From the NCBI GenBank assembly GCA_019856515.1, contig CP082230.1, positions 496,001-560,000 on the forward strand: a DNA stretch of 64,000 bases. Reading direction: 5' to 3'. This DNA is from Prolixibacteraceae bacterium. Lineage in GTDB: Bacteria > Bacteroidota > Bacteroidia > Bacteroidales > Prolixibacteraceae. Each line of letters opens with the position of its first letter. Positions within the stretch are counted from its first letter, which is position 1. A program made the translations under genes and the position numbers. Below the pieces are notes generated by a model. It was not told where the DNA came from. It worked only from the letters and a program-made list of their open reading frames with translations, and searched no databases. Below are positions 34,094 to 43,502 of the stretch, piece by piece.

Positions 34094-34972
34094 TTAATTA
34101 GTTAAGACCTTTTTGAATGCAGATGCCATTCTCTTGGTAACAACCTGTTGTGCTTTATTATGATGCCGATAATATAGTTTGCTAAATGCAGCCATGTCAC
34201 TAAAACAAACTTGTACATTATTATTAACGTCCACATAAACAAGGAGTTTTTGGCAGAAGGCATCTAATCCGATCTGGGGTGCATCATGCATAGCCATACC
34301 TCCCGGTTTGGTAGCGCCAAATAACCATAGAAATGTAGGTCTTATATCAATACCGAAGGCTTTGGCATCTTTTTGGAAATCGATTTGAGTAAAGATCCTA
34401 GTATCAATATTTTGGGGGAGGTTTAATACCGTTTGAATACGAGTCATCGTTTCTTGAAAGTTGTATTTAGACTCAATTTTTATGATTCCATATCCTCTTG
34501 TTAGATTATCTATATTGGGAATAACAATTAATTCTTCTGGTAAATTTGAGATGATCTTTTCTATGATGTCATTATAGTTTTTTAGATCAGCATCTTTCAG
34601 TCTGTGCCTCTTCTGTAGAAACTTTGCAGAAGTATATCTTATTGAAGCTTTAACTGTATCTGCCTCTGAGTATGCTAAGATTTTAAATGGCATGTCCATA
34701 GCAACTTCTTGGTTTATAGTCAAAAGTTTGGAAACTATTGGACTGTCATCTGTGAAAATATTCACAATTGCTGGAGGTGTATAAATACCACATTTCTTTG
34801 CCATTCTATGATGGTCTAATTGAACAATTTCTCTGTATTGGATACTATTCTTCTCAACTAAAAAGTGTGCATTGTCAACCTTCGCTTCAATGGTTTGGGC
34901 TTCATTAATAACCGGATCATTACATGACCACAAAAAGATGCTAAGTACGATAAAATAAAATGGTTTAATCAT
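34094..34972 (-). CDS. Lipoprotein with two DUF302 domains
   Basis: I start at the ATG at 34972, which opens a lipoprotein signal peptide ending in LWSC. An upstream in-frame start at 35122 would bury this signal behind 50 residues. The 292-residue protein contains two DUF302-like halves. The first is around IVNIFTDDS...LLTINQEVAMDMPFKILAYSE; the second, clearer one is LWLFGATKPGGMAMHDAPQIGLDAFCQKLLVYVDVNNNVQVCFSD. DUF302 domains are small alpha/beta domains of unknown function often linked to redox or sulfur biology. A duplicated DUF302 on a lipid anchor is unusual. It lies alone between repeat copies A and B. Confidence 0.75.
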   Translation of the reverse strand: MIKPFYFIVLSIFLWSCNDPVINEAQTIEAKVDNAHFLVEKNSIQYREIVQLDHHRMAKKCGIYTPPAIVNIFTDDSPIVSKLLTINQEVAMDMPFKILAYSEADTVKASIRYTSAKFLQKRHRLKDADLKNYNDIIEKIISNLPEELIVIPNIDNLTRGYGIIKIESKYNFQETMTRIQTVLNLPQNIDTRIFTQIDFQKDAKAFGIDIRPTFLWLFGATKPGGMAMHDAPQIGLDAFCQKLLVYVDVNNNVQVCFSDMAAFSKLYYRHHNKAQQVVTKRMASAFKKVLTN

Positions 34973-35122
34973 GAGAAATATTTTAATAGTTACACTATTG
35001 GTATATTTGTTTCTTTCCAAGAATGGAATACAAATCATACTCCTACTTAAACTATTCTCACATATGTGATATAGTTTATGAAATGACGTAATAGGAACAG
35101 AATTGGTCTCATTAATGTTCAA

Positions 35123-35724
35123 AACAAACTCTCATTATCAGTATTGTCGACAATGTCATCCCTTCGATTTACCTCTAGGGGGTATTGGCCTTTATGGCTG
35201 GCGAAAATTAATATCAGGAACTTTATATACATCGTTTTACACCTAATCTATATGCCTACTAATGCTTATAACTTTAGCAGGTTTACTTTCGTTGTAATTA
35301 TCAATGGGGTAATACAACTGGTCTGTTTAAACCGAATTGGGAACATTTAATGATTTATCTTTAAATCTTGTTTATAATGCAGTCAACGATTTGCTAAAAG
35401 TGCTAAGCATATTCGTCAAGTTTGGAAGCCTTAGTATAAGGTTATTTGAAAAGTTGGGTGCCGTAATTTTGACTCCTTATCCCCTGAATGTATTGAATGT
35501 TTATCGTAAACATGAAGGTCAGATAATTAATTATGGCTGTTTATAAATTTTAATTGGATATTTATTAATTTTACTTGGCATTCCATTCCTACCACAGATA
35601 TAATGATTGCATTCACGATGCATACGGCTATCTAAAAGTAGACCTAGATATAGCCAATAAGGCATGCCAATATTATTAAATATTATCGGACAAATTTGTA
35701 CTACAATGCAGAAAATTAAAGCTT
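35123..35724. other. 602-base region with possible coding scraps
   Basis: No intact gene is convincing. A 43-codon frame at 35115-35246 (plus strand) reads with protein-like composition (CRQCHPFDLPLGGIGLYGWRK), and another scrap near 35578-35680 reads YHRYNDCIHDAYGYLKVDLD. The scraps could be remnants of decayed genes. The region precedes the HEPN-tailed gene and must hold its promoter. Confidence 0.35.
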
Positions 35725-37671
35725 ATGAAAACAGATCGAGTTTATTTTTATTCAGTACATGATGGAGCCTGTTATAAAAATATTGAATTAGCAGAAAAGG
35801 TATTAAATAATTTCTCCGAGGACAATGAGTATAACATTAACGATATTATTGAGTTGTATCAAGTTAAACAATATATCGATAATGAAGTCTTCTTAAAAAA
35901 ATGGACTGAGCAAGATATACAAGAAATTAAAGATAAGGTTAAAACGATTTGCTCTATTATTGTAAAGTTCTGGAACAAAATTACTAGTAATAATCTTATA
36001 GAGTTATTTGATCAGTTGGAATGTTGGACTTTACAAGATTCGTTTTGGAGATTAACTTCAAACCTATCTGCCTTTAAACGTATTAGTAAGGACTCCTTCT
36101 CTAATCTTATTCAACAGGAAAATTGCAATATAAGCTCAATTCTGCATCAAGAAAAGATTGTAAAACATTATGGTACTGTAATTCGAGACTTTCTGATAAG
36201 CTATGATAAATCGGCAGGATTTTTACTATCTCAGTTCGTTCAGAGACATGATAGGGACAGAAATAATTACTTTTTTCCTAAGAGTTTAAGTTTGACAGAT
36301 AGAGAAGATATTATTTCTAAATATTTAGAGAAGAGTGATGCTAACCTGAACTATGTATGCTTAGCTTTAAATATAAAGAAGTCTGATAATTTGGCTATTT
36401 CTGACAGAACTCGTTTAAAAGCTAAACGTCTCGAAAGGAAATTAAATCAGGAAATTCTCGATAAAAATGGAGGTACATTATTTGGTATCCAAATAGGTTT
36501 TCGTGAAGACCAGACAGAACCATTCAAAGCTAAAAAAGATGGAAACAAAAATATTTACACCTATAGTGCCAAGTACATTTTTGAAAAAGACATTCCAATT
36601 CTATACCTAAGACATTTCATCGGATTATTTGGATATCTTGATAGACAGATGTGTATTTCAATGGTGAGTAAAGATTTAGAACTAGGTCCGTTTGAGAAGA
36701 TCTCTATGAAATCTAGAAGCGAGTATCCTGTAGGAAATGTATTTCTCAGAAAGGAAGCACTATCTTTTTATCAAATATTTCTGTATGATAGGATATTGCA
36801 ACAAAATCAAAAGCAAAATATAGAACAACTTATTCACTTTTATATATCAGATCACCTCAATAGTTGTTTTGGATTAAAAGATTTTCGTTTTAATATTCCC
36901 TCTGAAGGAACAAACTATTCTGAAAGGATTAGAACCCTATTAGCTGAATACGATGCTCTGTTAAGACAATACAAATTATTCAAAGAAGATGGAGAGATCG
37001 ATCCAGAACTACTTTCTATTAGTTCAAGTGCTATAAATATTAGTCAAATTCCAAGTTTTGTTTCAAAGAAGTATTGTTACCTTAAAAAAGATAAGCTGAC
37101 GTTTCCTATTCAATTACTCTTTTCAGACCGAACTACATTAAGCTATGTGGAGCCATTTAAAGATTGTCACTACCATTGTTTGTATGATTTAATCATTAAA
37201 GAGGAAGTGCTTTATGGAAATTATGAATCATATCAGAGAGACATGCTTTACCACTTATTTGAGTGTCGTTTTTTGTTTGTAGACCATAATGGCTATATAA
37301 GAATTCGCGATAAAAACGAGTTATTTGTCCTAAAGCAATTATATAAAGAAGAAACCTTAAACTATTGGCTTTATCCAGAAGAATACAAAGTCATTATTGA
37401 TAAAATGGTCGATAATGGGTTATTAGAATTTGAGGATACACTATTCAATAAATTTGAACAGAGTTACTTTAATTATTACCTAAATAAGAAAGAGTTTACA
37501 AATGGAATAGACCTTCGTAATAGTTTTATGCATGGTACTAACCCAACATCTGATAGTGAATTAATAAATCTGTATTATGTGCTTTTAAGAATTATTGTAC
37601 TAACAATTCTGAAGATTGATGATGATCAGTCTATAAAGAAGCAAATAATGAATAACAACCCAAACCGTTAA
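35725..37671 (+). CDS. Large protein with C-terminal HEPN-type RxxxxH motif (DUF4209-like)
   Basis: This 648-residue protein has no signal peptide or membrane segments and is mostly helical. Near its end is GIDLRNSFMHGTN followed by a hydrophobic helix (LINLYYVLLRIIVLTILKI). Arg598 and His603 make the RxxxxH motif of HEPN ribonucleases, in the LRNxxxHG form seen in DUF4209 proteins. The first 550 residues are not recognised; they include several FFPKSLSLTDRED- and LYLRHFIGLFGYLD-type conserved-looking stretches. HEPN proteins often act in anti-phage or toxin systems by cutting RNA. It is alone, without an obvious antitoxin, and lies between two direct repeats. The defence role is inference. 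Confidence 0.75.
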   Translation: MKTDRVYFYSVHDGACYKNIELAEKVLNNFSEDNEYNINDIIELYQVKQYIDNEVFLKKWTEQDIQEIKDKVKTICSIIVKFWNKITSNNLIELFDQLECWTLQDSFWRLTSNLSAFKRISKDSFSNLIQQENCNISSILHQEKIVKHYGTVIRDFLISYDKSAGFLLSQFVQRHDRDRNNYFFPKSLSLTDREDIISKYLEKSDANLNYVCLALNIKKSDNLAISDRTRLKAKRLERKLNQEILDKNGGTLFGIQIGFREDQTEPFKAKKDGNKNIYTYSAKYIFEKDIPILYLRHFIGLFGYLDRQMCISMVSKDLELGPFEKISMKSRSEYPVGNVFLRKEALSFYQIFLYDRILQQNQKQNIEQLIHFYISDHLNSCFGLKDFRFNIPSEGTNYSERIRTLLAEYDALLRQYKLFKEDGEIDPELLSISSSAINISQIPSFVSKKYCYLKKDKLTFPIQLLFSDRTTLSYVEPFKDCHYHCLYDLIIKEEVLYGNYESYQRDMLYHLFECRFLFVDHNGYIRIRDKNELFVLKQLYKEETLNYWLYPEEYKVIIDKMVDNGLLEFEDTLFNKFEQSYFNYYLNKKEFTNGIDLRNSFMHGTNPTSDSELINLYYVLLRIIVLTILKIDDDQSIKKQIMNNNPNR

Positions 37672-38156
37672 AAGATATAGAACAATAATTATCCAAATTA
37701 TATTTGAATAGACTCCCATATGAATTTTTATGAATTAAATTGTGCAAGGTGTTCTATGACTTATACAAGAAATAGAGCGTAACGTTTCTGCAAAGACTCT
37801 GTGATAATGATAATCATTAGAAATGCATATTGGTTGTTGATCAGCATATCTTTCCCAATGTCATAAGACTTACAGCTTTTGGGTTGATTTTTTACCTATA
37901 CCTAGCGCTTCGCACTGGGCTATTAACTGTAGCACTTTCAGTGCATTGTTGCAATAATCAAGGTTGCGATGAATGAAATGGTTTCAATGGTGGTAAATAC
38001 TGTTGGTAAACAAAATGGGAATTGCAATAGAGTGTTACGGTATGATGCCGAGCGGAGCGCTGCATTCCTAGTTGTTTATGTTTCCATCTTATGGAATTCT
38101 GTATACAAAGGTGAATATGTTGTAATTTAAATCTCATTTCATGATTCTGATCGTAA
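37672..38156. other. 485-base gap containing repeat copy B
   Basis: This AT-rich gap between the HEPN-tailed gene and the convergent lipoprotein gene has no ORF. Its right half is copy B of the 156-bp repeat, and I saw no clear terminator in the remainder. Confidence 0.5.
37930..38085 (+). repeat. 156-bp dispersed repeat, copy B
   Basis: This is the same length and orientation as copy A. Its 3' part reads GCCGAGCGGAGCGCTGC, and the stem-loops TGAAA-TGG-TTTCA and TGTT-GGTA-AACA are preserved. It lies 71 bases beyond the stop of the minus-strand lipoprotein gene at 38157. Copies A and B bracket about 3.9 kb holding the DUF302 and HEPN genes. Confidence 0.8.
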
Positions 38157-39446
38157 TTATTCCTTCATTAGACTCATTGCATCATTGAATAGATCCTTGC
38201 TTTTCTGCTTTAATTGGTCTTTCTTCTCATTTAGATATTTCACACTAGAGTATTTGTTGAGGTTCTCAAGTAGACCGTTTAGTTGGTCGATATAGATAAA
38301 GAGCTCATCGGTGTGTGGTACATTGTTTGCTTTTAGTACTGCTTTCCAATCTACTTCTGCTAATAAATTGATGATGTAACTGCTAGCGATTTGACACAAG
38401 AAATATTTGTCGTATACACCATTGAGAACTTGTCCAGTTTCTCTGTCCTCAAGATATGCAATGGCTTCGTTAATTCTATCTTTCTCTTTTGAGGAGAGCA
38501 GTTTACTTGACTTTAATTTCGATAAGGAAGCTATAGCAAGATCATGTTCTTCGTTCTTTAAATATAAGTAGGTCTCTATAGACCAAGTAAGTTCGTCATC
38601 TAAACCTATTTTATGGGTGTCATCGATAAATATTTCAAAGTCTTTTAAAGCACGTTTTTCATCAATCTCTCTTTCCATCATCAGTCGGTCACATCCTCTG
38701 AAGAGATGGTTTAATGCATGGATGTAGATAATAATAGTTTCATTATCCGTTTCGAATTCGTGAAAGTTAATCTTCTGAAAGGATAAGTTTTGGGCCTTGT
38801 TCTGCCAGTTTATATTCTTCGAAAACTCGTCTTCTGAAAGGTAATACAAGCCTTTCTCGAAGAAAATTATTCCTCTAAAGAATTGAAGGAGTGCTTTGAA
38901 CCCATCATCAGGAAGTAATTCAATTCGACTTTTTGAACATTCGTATAAAGAGATTTCTCTTCCAAGATCTCTGCTTGCTATTGCTAAGACACTAAGTAGA
39001 GAGTGCTCTAACACCATCTCCGATTCTTTTACTGTGCCTTTGCTAAGAGGTGAGTTTGACTGGCTTGAGTCGGATTTCGTTACTTTCAGTAGATCAAATA
39101 GTGTAGGGAAGTCATCTTCATCTGTTTCTGCTATAATACTCTCCATCTTCATATAGGACCGATATAATTTAATATAGTCCATTATGGAAAGACTGTCTAA
39201 ATCATGATGATTCACTTTGTTGGAGATGTCGCCAATTCTAGAATTAAAAGAGGCAACCTTCTTATTTGCGCTATCTGCAATGGTTGATTTGATGAGAAGT
39301 TTAGCAAATTTATAGTGGTTAATCTTAGATGAGTTTAACTCGATAAGTAGCTGTTTTTTATCTTTTGCTAACAACTCTTCATCAGACTTCTCGTCGCAAC
39401 CTGCCACGATGATTAGAAGCAGAAATAGGATGGTTAAATTTTTCAT
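38157..39446 (-). CDS. Helical lipoprotein of unknown function, 429 aa
   Basis: A short signal peptide ends in a lipobox (IIVAGC), so the protein is lipid-anchored. The mature part is almost entirely helical and Lys/Glu/Leu rich. It has TPR-like stretches (FEKGLYYLSEDEFSKNINW, NEEHDLAIASLSKLKSS) and a coiled C-terminus (VKYLNEKKDQLKQKSKDLFNDAM). I do not recognise a named family. It is the downstream gene of a pair with another lipoprotein at 39515-40174, 68 bases apart on the same strand. The two may work together at the envelope. Confidence 0.72.
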   Translation of the reverse strand: MKNLTILFLLLIIVAGCDEKSDEELLAKDKKQLLIELNSSKINHYKFAKLLIKSTIADSANKKVASFNSRIGDISNKVNHHDLDSLSIMDYIKLYRSYMKMESIIAETDEDDFPTLFDLLKVTKSDSSQSNSPLSKGTVKESEMVLEHSLLSVLAIASRDLGREISLYECSKSRIELLPDDGFKALLQFFRGIIFFEKGLYYLSEDEFSKNINWQNKAQNLSFQKINFHEFETDNETIIIYIHALNHLFRGCDRLMMEREIDEKRALKDFEIFIDDTHKIGLDDELTWSIETYLYLKNEEHDLAIASLSKLKSSKLLSSKEKDRINEAIAYLEDRETGQVLNGVYDKYFLCQIASSYIINLLAEVDWKAVLKANNVPHTDELFIYIDQLNGLLENLNKYSSVKYLNEKKDQLKQKSKDLFNDAMSLMKE

Positions 39447-39514
39447 TGTTTAAATAGGATGTTTTTTGAAATTATTACAATTTGATTGTTGGTGTGTCCT
39501 TTTTTGAGTTCGTA

Positions 39515-40174
39515 TCAGAAGGTGGGACGCATTAATTGTGCTGGGTCAATGTATGATCTATCTACAATTGTAGCCGGTGCTGTTATTATAGTGAGATTAT
39601 TTTCTTCTTTTTTAATATAAAAAGGAAGTTCCTCATCAAGAAAGATGATGTTTAGATGACTGTTAGCGTAACTATTTGCTACGCATGTTCTTAAAATGAA
39701 GGGTAGGTCTTCGTAACTTGAGTATAGATACGTCTTAATGGTATCTCCATGTTCATCTACTTTAATATTGTCGGGCTTCTCTTCTGCCATGATCCCTTCC
39801 GAAAGATCAAATTCTATCCATTCTCTAAATCTAGCTTGGAAATACTGCGAGTCTTTCGCTTTAATTTTAGATAATGTCGTGGTGTAGTAGTGTAACGAGT
39901 CTTCTTTCTCTGGTTTGAGTTCTATCTCTTTTGTGCGGCGTGAATCAGAATAATAAACGAATTGTGCTTTACCTGCCATGATGCGAGGTGTAGAAGAGGT
40001 GTTTTCAACTTTGTATCTCAAGTGACGATCAAAAGTGATGGAATTCTCTTGTGAGCTTTTGCAAGTTACTCTTAGTGGGGGTTCAATATTTTCTCGACGA
40101 ATTTGGATAGATTCGGATGTTGGATCACATGAAATTAGTGTGATCAAAAGCAATAACAGTAAGGAATATTTCAT
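39515..40174 (-). CDS. Lipoprotein of unknown function, 219 aa
   Basis: The signal peptide MKYSLLLLLLITLISC ends in a lipobox with Cys16. The mature domain looks beta-rich (YKVENTSSTPRIMAGKAQFVYYSDSRR, EWIEFDLSEGIMAEEKPDNIKVDEHGDTI), as in small immunoglobulin-like or lipocalin-like folds. No family is recognised. It heads a two-gene unit with the helical lipoprotein downstream. The promoter should lie in the 367-base gap upstream. Confidence 0.7.
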   Translation of the reverse strand: MKYSLLLLLLITLISCDPTSESIQIRRENIEPPLRVTCKSSQENSITFDRHLRYKVENTSSTPRIMAGKAQFVYYSDSRRTKEIELKPEKEDSLHYYTTTLSKIKAKDSQYFQARFREWIEFDLSEGIMAEEKPDNIKVDEHGDTIKTYLYSSYEDLPFILRTCVANSYANSHLNIIFLDEELPFYIKKEENNLTIITAPATIVDRSYIDPAQLMRPTF

Positions 40175-40541
40175 GTATAATGGACTATATGTCGGTTAGA
40201 TATAATGCAATTTATTTAACATAGCGCAAATATAACAAAATAGAATAGAGTGCTACAGTCAAATGTAAAGTTGTCACTGTATATTATATGCTTTCACTTT
40301 CAGATACTCATCTTCTCAGTGAAGGTTTAGACAAGAAAGTACATATGCTATTGAAATTGCAAAGTATATCAACCTATTTAGTTTATGTTATAGGTCTTGA
40401 TCATAGCATGTCAATATACTCTGGTTAATTGGTGTCTTAAATGAAGATATTCATCTAATAGCAACATGGATAATTTCCGTTTGGTATACTTGGTCATTCC
40501 TATACAGAGGTAATCCATAGCTTACTGATTATATGAAATTA
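40175..40541. other. 367-base intergenic gap
   Basis: This AT-rich gap lies between the lipoprotein pair and a small gene on the same strand. I found no ORF, hairpin or repeat of note; it presumably carries the promoter for the lipoprotein pair. Confidence 0.4.
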
Positions 40542-40790
40542 TTATTCTCTCTTTATATTTTTAAGTTTTTTGATCCCCAGAGTGCTTATTCTAATTTTAG
40601 TTTCTTCATCATCATGATTTATTGAGATTAATCCATCTTCTAATAATTTTATAGGTATTAGATTGAAGCTTTCATTGATGTTGATTTTCAATGTTATAAA
40701 CTTATCAAATGAGTATCTAGATACTTCCCCTTTATGCTTATGTAAGAATAAAAGACAGCTTTGAATCATATTGTCTGTAATTTTTGTCAT
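40542..40790 (-). CDS. Small winged-helix-like protein, 82 aa
   Basis: This short protein has a predicted helix-strand pattern (IQSCLLFLHKHKGEVSRYSFDKFI, LIPIKLLEDGLISINHDDEETKIRISTLGIKKLKNI). The end resembles a winged-helix wing followed by a basic helix. No family is recognised. It is too short for a sensory domain and might be a small DNA-binding regulator. Composition and the Lys-rich end look like a real protein, but no homolog can be named. It stands alone, 206 bases past the end of the MocR gene on the same strand; that gap holds a small hairpin, ATACCC-CTTTA-GGGTAT, at 40874-40890. Confidence 0.55.
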   Translation of the reverse strand: MTKITDNMIQSCLLFLHKHKGEVSRYSFDKFITLKININESFNLIPIKLLEDGLISINHDDEETKIRISTLGIKKLKNIKRE

Positions 40791-40996
40791 TATATTGTGG
40801 TATTGTGTATAGTTTATCAGGTGTAGCTCGTAAAAAAATCATTTTCCTCTGTAATACCAATGCACTGAATGTGATACCCCTTTAGGGTATAGTAAGTCAC
40901 CTTCTCTTTTTACATAAAAAGTTAAGGAATAATAAGGTTTTGAGAATGAGATCTGTTAGGCTTTTTTTATGGGTAGGCCCTGTATTTATTTAAAGT

Positions 40997-42382
40997 CTAC
41001 AGTATTTCATCCAATTTAATTATTGTAGTCTTTAAATCTTCTTTCTCAATACTTCCATATCCTAATCGAAAACCAACATTCAATTTCTCGAATTCGTAAT
41101 TTGATGATTCTCGGAGTTTGTGAATTAGATCTGGCATGTGAAGATCTTTGATAGGACGTATCCAAAATGCCATGCCTCCAATAGGAATATTGTACTTGAC
41201 CTTACTTTTTAAATAGGTTTGCAGAAGTTCATCCAGATAGAGTCTTTTATCTTGATAGTATTTGGTTGCTCGTTTAATATGACGTTTAAGTTCTCCCGTT
41301 TTAATTAGTTCGGACAAAGAAAGTTCCATAATTGTATCATTTTGAACATCGATAATTTCTCGTAACGATGAAACTTTATCGATAAGATCAAATGAGGATG
41401 TCATATATCCTATTCTTAATGCAGGGGCAATAATCTTACTAAAAGAGCTGACATATACATATTTCTTTAAATTGGAATGGCTAGAGATGGGCAGGATAGG
41501 GCGTTTGCCAAAGTGAAAGTCGTGATCATAATCGTCTTCAATGATCGTGAGATCATATTGATTCGCCAATTCTATCAAACGAATCCTTCTCTTTAAACTC
41601 AATGTCACTGTAGTGGGGTATTGATGATGGGGGGTAAGGTAAATCGCTTTAATATTATCATGATTTGCCAACTGTTTTTCTATATCCTCGATAACAATTC
41701 CATCTAGGTCCACATCAATAGGTATGAGTTTTGCTTGGGTGCTTTCAAATGCTCTCCATGCAGGTTTATAACCAGGGTTTTCCACCAGCACAACGTCACC
41801 TGCCGTAAGTAATACATGAGCCGTTAAGTATAAAGCCATTTGACTTCCTCTAGTGATACAAATTTCATCGACACTTGTTTGTATATTAAGTTTATGATTA
41901 AGCATTTGAGAGATGAGTTCTCGAAGCTCCAAAGTCCCCAAAGGATCACTGTATCCCATGATATTATGCTTTGATTTTAATGCAAAAACTCTTCGATAGG
42001 CACTTGCTAGTTCTTTTATGGGAGAGATCTTAGTGTTTGGGGTTCCATCATCAAGTATGATATGGTGTTGGGGTGTGGATTGAGTCGATCTCTTCGGTAT
42101 CGTCTGCTTCTTAGTACTCTTGATATTAACATTAGCAACAAAGATACCTACCCTATCTTTCGAATTAAGCCATCCTTCTGCGATTAATATATCAATGGAT
42201 TTAATTAAAGTATTTCTATTTACACCAATATGCTCTGCTAATTTTCTGGTGCTTGGTAGTATATCATTTGCCTTTAAGCGCTCGTCTTTAATTGCTTCGA
42301 TGATGGCATCTGCTATTTGAATGTAAATTGCTTTTTTTGAGTTGAAATTTATATCCAAATCAAAATTCCATAATCGTCTCAT
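40997..42382 (-). CDS. MocR/PdxR-type regulator (GntR wHTH fused to class I aminotransferase)
   Basis: The protein has 461 residues. The GntR winged helix at the start reads IYIQIADAIIEAIKDERLKANDILPSTRKLAEHIGVNRNTL. The rest is a PLP-binding aminotransferase fold with ICITRGSQMALYL, LVENPGYKPAWRAF, IIEDDYDHDF and the PLP-lysine region VSSFSKIIAPALRIGYM. MocR proteins use PLP or an amino-acid adduct to control adjacent genes, classically vitamin B6 synthesis or amine metabolism. It is divergent from a class I amidotransferase gene 127 bases away, the most likely target. That neighbour is not a typical pdxT, so the regulated pathway is uncertain. Confidence 0.9.
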   Translation of the reverse strand: MRRLWNFDLDINFNSKKAIYIQIADAIIEAIKDERLKANDILPSTRKLAEHIGVNRNTLIKSIDILIAEGWLNSKDRVGIFVANVNIKSTKKQTIPKRSTQSTPQHHIILDDGTPNTKISPIKELASAYRRVFALKSKHNIMGYSDPLGTLELRELISQMLNHKLNIQTSVDEICITRGSQMALYLTAHVLLTAGDVVLVENPGYKPAWRAFESTQAKLIPIDVDLDGIVIEDIEKQLANHDNIKAIYLTPHHQYPTTVTLSLKRRIRLIELANQYDLTIIEDDYDHDFHFGKRPILPISSHSNLKKYVYVSSFSKIIAPALRIGYMTSSFDLIDKVSSLREIIDVQNDTIMELSLSELIKTGELKRHIKRATKYYQDKRLYLDELLQTYLKSKVKYNIPIGGMAFWIRPIKDLHMPDLIHKLRESSNYEFEKLNVGFRLGYGSIEKEDLKTTIIKLDEIL

Positions 42383-42509
42383 TGGTCTATCTATTTTTAA
42401 TAAAACTGTACGACTTTAGTAAGCCAAATATAGTCTAATTTTACATTATTAAATAACGTAGTTATCAATGATGATTATCATTAGATACGATACAGATAAA
42501 TTGTGTACT

Positions 42510-43232
42510 ATGAATAGCTTGAAAATCCATTATTTACAACATGTACCTTTTGAGGGGATCGGGTATATAGAAGATTGGGCCAATAAAAATCGTCATCAAC
42601 TTAAGGGGACCAAACTATTTAATGAAGAGACATTACCTGAACAGAGTGAGTTCGATGTTTTGATCGTTATGGGTGGGCCAATGGGAGTGTCCCAAGAGAA
42701 GGACTATCCTTGGTTGAAAGAAGAAAAAAGGTTTATACAATCAAGTATTAGTGCCAATAAAAAAGTGATTGGTATCTGTTTGGGTGCGCAATTAATTGCG
42801 GAAGTTTTAGGTGCAAAAGTATATTCAAACCATTCAAAAGAGATCGGCTGGTTTCCAATTCAATTGGTGAAAGGGGTGCTAAAGTGTGATAAGGACAAAG
42901 ATCTTTTTGAAAACTGCGCTGTACTACATTGGCATGGTGATACTTTTGATTTACCACAAGAAGCCATTCATCTTTTTGAGTCTGAGGTATGTAAGAATCA
43001 AGCATTTCTTTATAAAACGAATGTTTTGGGGTTGCAGTTCCATTTAGAAAGCACACCAGAGACCTTAAAAGAGATGATATACAACTGTAAAGATGAGCTT
43101 GTTTCGGAGAGAAATATACAGCGTGAGAGAGAGCTTCGTAGTAATTCTCATTTGAGTATTGAGACCAATATCCTTCTTGATAAGATATTTGATCGTTTTT
43201 TATCTTCTAATATCAATTGTGACGGTCTGTGA
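42510..43232 (+). CDS. Class I glutamine amidotransferase-like protein
   Basis: I start at the ATG at 42510 (MNSLKIHYLQHVPFEGIG), a typical N-terminus for this family; a start at 42468 adds 14 residues within the shared promoter region. The 240-residue protein has the nucleophile elbow GICLGAQLIAEVLGA with its Cys, and the His/Glu pair in LQFHLESTPE, so the Cys-His-Glu triad is complete. Stand-alone members resemble YfeJ/GMP synthase-like amidotransferases and gamma-glutamyl hydrolases. It is divergent from the MocR regulator, suggesting a role in amino-acid or amine metabolism controlled by PLP. Confidence 0.87.
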   Translation: MNSLKIHYLQHVPFEGIGYIEDWANKNRHQLKGTKLFNEETLPEQSEFDVLIVMGGPMGVSQEKDYPWLKEEKRFIQSSISANKKVIGICLGAQLIAEVLGAKVYSNHSKEIGWFPIQLVKGVLKCDKDKDLFENCAVLHWHGDTFDLPQEAIHLFESEVCKNQAFLYKTNVLGLQFHLESTPETLKEMIYNCKDELVSERNIQRERELRSNSHLSIETNILLDKIFDRFLSSNINCDGL

Positions 43233-43290
43233 AAGAATTGGTTATTATGTACAGTGACATGTCGTTCCATTATCTTTTAGATATGAATAG

Positions 43291-43440
43291 GAAACTTTCA
43301 GAGTATTGTTGCAGTAATATGAGGTGTGATAAATGAATTGGTTTTAATGGTCGTCAGTACTGTGTGTAAACAAAAAAGGGAATTGTAACAGAGTGTTGTG
43401 GCATGATGCCGAGTGGAACTCGGTGTTCCCAAGTGTTGTG
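43291..43440 (+). repeat. Diverged copy C of the 156-bp dispersed repeat
   Basis: This copy aligns with copies A and B along its length (ACTTTCAG...TATTGTTGCA, GTAAACAAAA..GGGAATTG, GAGTGTT, ATGATGCCGAG) but with many changes. The terminal stem is well formed here, CCGAGT-GGA-ACTCGG, where A and B have imperfect pairing. It has the same orientation as A and B and lies 58 bases past the amidotransferase stop. Confidence 0.65.
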
Positions 43441-43502
43441 GCATGGCATTGTTGGAAATCACAATGATTCATGTCATCATATCAATATTTCAAGGGAAAG
43501 GT

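Noticed and set aside
35144..35546. Two overlapping plus-strand frames of 68 and 69 residues
   Set aside because: Composition looks random, they overlap each other and a third possible scrap, and no family is recognised.
42510..43232. pdxT, the glutaminase of vitamin B6 synthesis, suggested by the adjacent PdxR-type regulator
   Set aside because: No pdxS is next to it, and the sequence resembles stand-alone GMP-synthase-like amidotransferases.
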